Part shown: positions 61,275-64,000 of the stretch, one piece after another
How positions within the stretch are numbered: the first letter of the stretch is position 1
Layout: every line of letters begins with the position of its first letter
From: Pogona vitticeps
Taxonomy: Eukaryota > Chordata > Lepidosauria > Squamata > Agamidae
DNA length: 64,000 bases
Direction of reading: 5' to 3'
NCBI RefSeq assembly: GCF_051106095.1
Contig: NC_135783.1
Coordinates: 206,442,472 to 206,506,471 of the forward strand
Made by a program: the position numbers and the translations under genes
Notes under the pieces: generated by a model
Databases searched by the model: none
Seen by the model: the letters and a program-made list of their open reading frames with translations, nothing else
Told to the model about the DNA's origin: nothing

Positions 61275-61385
61275 TTTTTATGTTTTTTTAATCATACAGT
61301 GCATTCGGTTGTTTTATAGATTATTGTAATCTGTATATAAGCTGCTTTGAATAGTTAATTGAAAGGTATATAATAAATATATTGA
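61275..61385 (+). mobile_element. L2-like 3' tail remnant
   Basis: TTTATAGATTATTGTAATCT then GTATATAAGCTGCTTTGAAT and GGTATATAATAAAT resemble the end of L2-type elements, at greater divergence than the 15.07-kb copy. Confidence 0.4.
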
Positions 61386-61439
61386 AGAAAATAACTATAG
61401 ACTCCTCAATCTGTTTTTATGGACCCATATCCCACATTT

Positions 61440-61625
61440 CTGTATTTTATTTATTAGCGGCTTTTTAACTTTCCTCCTATGATCAGGGTAGCGTATGTGG
61501 CTCTCCTCCTTTTCAGAACAACCTGGCCAAGGGTCACCCAGTCAACTCACAATCAAGTGGGGATTTGAACCTCGGTCTCTCACCATATTAACTGTTGCTC
61601 AACCAATTGCTTTCAGGCACATTTT
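61440..61625 (-). mobile_element. MIR-like SINE, minus strand
   Basis: GGCCAAGGGTCACCCAGTCA and GTGGGGATTTGAACCTCGG are standard MIR/CORE-SINE signatures; the complement gives a tRNA-like B box GAGGTTCAAATCC. The left end TTTTATTTATTA fits an L2-type tail. Confidence 0.65.
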
Positions 61626-62276
61626 TCTTGTTGGACCCAGTAGAAAAATACAGCTTTATCCCACAACTTGGAGACAACAATCGCAATAAGGTTACCATAT
61701 GACTCATATTGTTGTACAATGCTGCCATTTTTAGCCATCTTGAAGTTGATTTCGGCTTCCTGAGAATGATGTTAAGGTTTCATCATTATAGCTCTTGTGG
61801 TTGCCTGCAAACTCCTTTATTTTCTTTTGCTCTTGTATCCACATCCTCTGATTCAGATACAAAGCCACAGCTTCTGTCACTACTAGTCTTTATTTACTCC
61901 TTCTGTAGTTGCCTTTTTTAAAACTTAAGGATAGAAGACAAACATAGATTTGAAACACAAAGTACTTTAATGTTTTATCTCAAATTAAAACTGTAATTTT
62001 ATTTAGTTAATGGTATTTCCATCATTTTTCACAGTGCCATGGTGTTAATATCAACAAAGAAGTTGAATCTAATTGAGTTTAATAGTTTTAAGTATATGTA
62101 GGCTGAAATCCTGTTTGTAGAGTAAGCCAACTCGTAACTTTCCATCTGTTCCTCCCTGGTGAACAAAGTACTCCTGCCACAACTCTCAGAAGGGGTGTAT
62201 ATGCATGCCTGATGCAGGCATACATGTATCCTGAAGAATCAAGGTGGGGATGCCTTGTTTAGCAGGTAGGAATAGA

Positions 62277-62340
62277 CAGCACTAGGATTGTAGCCTCCTT
62301 TGTAGGTTTCAGCACTGGGATTGTAGCCTCCTTTGTAGGT
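62277..62340. repeat. 31-bp tandem duplication
   Basis: CAGCACTAGGATTGTAGCCT... at 62277-62307 and 62310-62340 differ at one base, period 33 bp. Confidence 0.95.
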
Positions 62341-62599
62341 GGCAAGCTCTTACTCTGAAGCCTTCTTCATCGTTGAAATATATTTCTGTGTATGGAACCG
62401 TCCCAAGAAGCAGGCATGTTCTGAAATACAGATGTCTCTTTTGAATGTTAGGATTTCCACCTGGAGATTCTCTTTATTTTTCCTCAAACAAAAACCCAGT
62501 CAGAATCCTGTTGGTGATGTACACATGCATGAGGAGGACAATAGCAACACAGGCTCAGCTGTGGGCTGGTCATCTCACTTTCCTCCTTGTTCCAGGAAA

Positions 62600-62928
62600 T
62601 TCCAAATGGCAAGCTTCCCTGTGGACCTTGGAGACTCCCTCTGGGCAGAATGGGTGCCATGGCTAAAGAGGCCGAGGTACTAAAACAAGGAACCCAGATG
62701 GAGCCCCAGAGAAGGAAGTACCCCCCTGAGAACCCAAGCAAGGAAGTGTGGCCCCTAGAGGAGAGGAGGGAGAGACCACAGGAGCTGCAGGATATGGGGG
62801 GGGCATTGGAGGCAGAGGGGCAGGAGGTGTCATAAGGATAGAGTAGGTCATGGGGTCAAGAGATAGGACCTGCTGTCAGATGTGGTGGTAGAGGAGATAG
62901 AGGAAGCCTAAGGGATGACACCCTAGAG
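62600..62928. other. Purine-rich unclassified stretch
   Basis: A + strand frame gives PWRLPLGRMGAMAKEAEVLK and VWPLEERRERPQ-type Glu/Arg-rich sequence. I do not recognise it. It could belong to an unidentified repeat interrupted by the hAT MITE and SINE that follow. Confidence 0.3.
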
Positions 62929-63221
62929 CAGGGATCCCCAACCCCTGGTCTGCAGCCCGGTGCACGTGCGTGGCCTGGGCGAGACTGGGCCACGGAGACA
63001 GATCTCCCACCCACCCCGCATGCACTCCTGCCCCGCACAGCCCCTTTGCGCATGCAAAGGGGCTGTGCCCCCCACCCCTTTGCAAGTGTGTGCGAGTGTC
63101 CCCCGAGCACCCCCTGCCCTTCGCGCATGTATATAAGCTCCTTCACACATGCGTGCGAGCATGGGGGGCTGCCCCACCTTCCCCAACCAGTCTGTGGAGT
63201 TCAAAAGGTTGGGGACTGCTG
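62929..63221. mobile_element. hAT-like MITE, 293 bp
   Basis: The ends are CAGGGATCCCCAACCCCTGG and complement GGTTGGGGACTGCTG. Flanks CCCTAGAG and CCCTAACC share the first five bases. The CpG-containing core has an inverted GCGCATGCAAAGGGGCTGTG region. Confidence 0.75.
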
Positions 63222-63379
63222 CCCTAACCAAATTGCCTAAGATGAACCAGAAGCCCTGGGTGACTGGGAATAAATACACAAAGAAGGACCCTGGACCAAG
63301 GTTCTAGTACAACTGAGAGTGCCAAAAGAATAGATGGCGGGGGCACCTTAAACTTCAACCTCTCCACAGCCCCAGCAGG

Positions 63380-63606
63380 AGCCTCGTGGCGCAGTGGATA
63401 AACTGCTGTACTGCAGCCAAAACTGTCCCCACGACCTGGGGTTCAATCCCAGGTAGCGGCTCAAGGTTGGCTCAGCCTGTCTATCCTTCCGAAGTCAGTA
63501 AAATGAGCTTGCTGAGGAGGCAATGTGTAGCCTGCATAATCAACTTGCAAACCACCCAGAGAGTGCTTGAAGTGCTATGGGGCGGTATATAAGCAGCATG
63601 CTTTTA
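63380..63606 (+). mobile_element. tRNA-derived SINE, well preserved
   Basis: A box TGGCGCAGTGG and B box GGGTTCAATCCCA are intact. The body GGTTGGCTCAGCCTGTCTAT and tail GCAAACCACCCAGAGAGTGC, GGGGCGGTATATAAGCAG follow. The tail again resembles the L2 3' end. Same family as 1574-1812. Confidence 0.8.
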
Positions 63607-64000
63607 CTGAGGGGAACAGAAAAGTCAGGCGGAAAAGCACTGTCCCTAGGGATCCGGGGCTATGAGGGCCAACTGCCACCCGGCCACGTTGCTGGAGGAG
63701 ACAGAGGCAAACCCTGGAGAGACAGCAAGAGCAGAGAAGCTGGGACTGTCACTGTTGCCCTCGTTGTGTGCATATAAACTCTCCTTGCTGCAGGCCTCCG
63801 GATGCTGGTCAGCACAGAGAACCCCACTAAGAGTCAAAGGAGTTGGAGGCCTCCCAGTGATGCTAAATGGAGGGTCCTCAGACTGAACCCGAGAGAAGTG
63901 CTGGGCACTGTTCCAAAGGCTGTTACAAGTGATTTGTCTGTTTCTCCCACCCCAGTTTACATTGAACTACCTTTGGTGTCATTCATGGATTCGGGGATGG
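63607..64000. other. Window end, unclassified
   Basis: Moderately GC-rich sequence, with no gene or element that I can support. The last 50 bases end in an open frame cut off by the window edge. Confidence 0.3.

Overview
This window is vertebrate nuclear DNA, most probably from a squamate reptile. It holds one complete host gene, TTC21B (IFT139, the retrograde intraflagellar transport IFT-A subunit), on the + strand, surrounded and filled by transposable-element debris. The squamate assignment rests on two BovB (RTE-clade) LINE copies, a Sauria-type SINE whose 3' end matches the BovB end, L2- and L1-clade LINEs, tRNA-derived SINEs, and many Tigger-like and hAT-like short DNA transposons. It is inferred from repeats and was not checked against a database.

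Layout. 1-9.2 kb is upstream flank: a SINE, a fold-back element, an unexplained CCAAT-rich GC-rich promoter-like island (about 2.18-2.80 kb), a hAT MITE with a perfect 8-bp target duplication, a 5'-truncated BovB LINE (4.4-6.47 kb) and a decayed L1 (6.66-8.82 kb). 9.2-10.06 kb is the CpG-rich promoter of TTC21B, with coding exon 1 at 9449. Intron 1 carries a nearly full-length L2-clade LINE (about 11.64-15.15 kb).

Coding exons 2-29 lie between 15945 and 58558. Every exon has AG/GT borders, and the 29 pieces join in frame to 1317 codons plus a stop, with no internal stop. Introns hold a four-part compound microsatellite (20.0-20.2 kb), two sister 0.7-kb Tigger-like elements (20.28 and 28.22 kb), a second BovB (22.2-23.4 kb, minus), a Sauria SINE (25.9 kb), an L1 3' end containing a 70-bp perfect palindrome and an inserted L2 tail (32.1-33.4 kb), several 0.26-0.44-kb Tigger-like elements, and a long-arm fold-back element (44.85-45.21 kb).

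59.2-64 kb is downstream flank, with a 34-bp-arm hairpin (59911-59983), MIR-like and tRNA SINE remnants, a hAT MITE and an uncharacterised purine-rich stretch. I saw no second protein-coding gene, no RNA gene, no CRISPR array and no endogenous retrovirus that I could support. Nothing looks like a new multi-gene system. The points most worth a second look are the orphan CCAAT island, the two large perfect or near-perfect inverted repeats, and the LINE/SINE partnerships.
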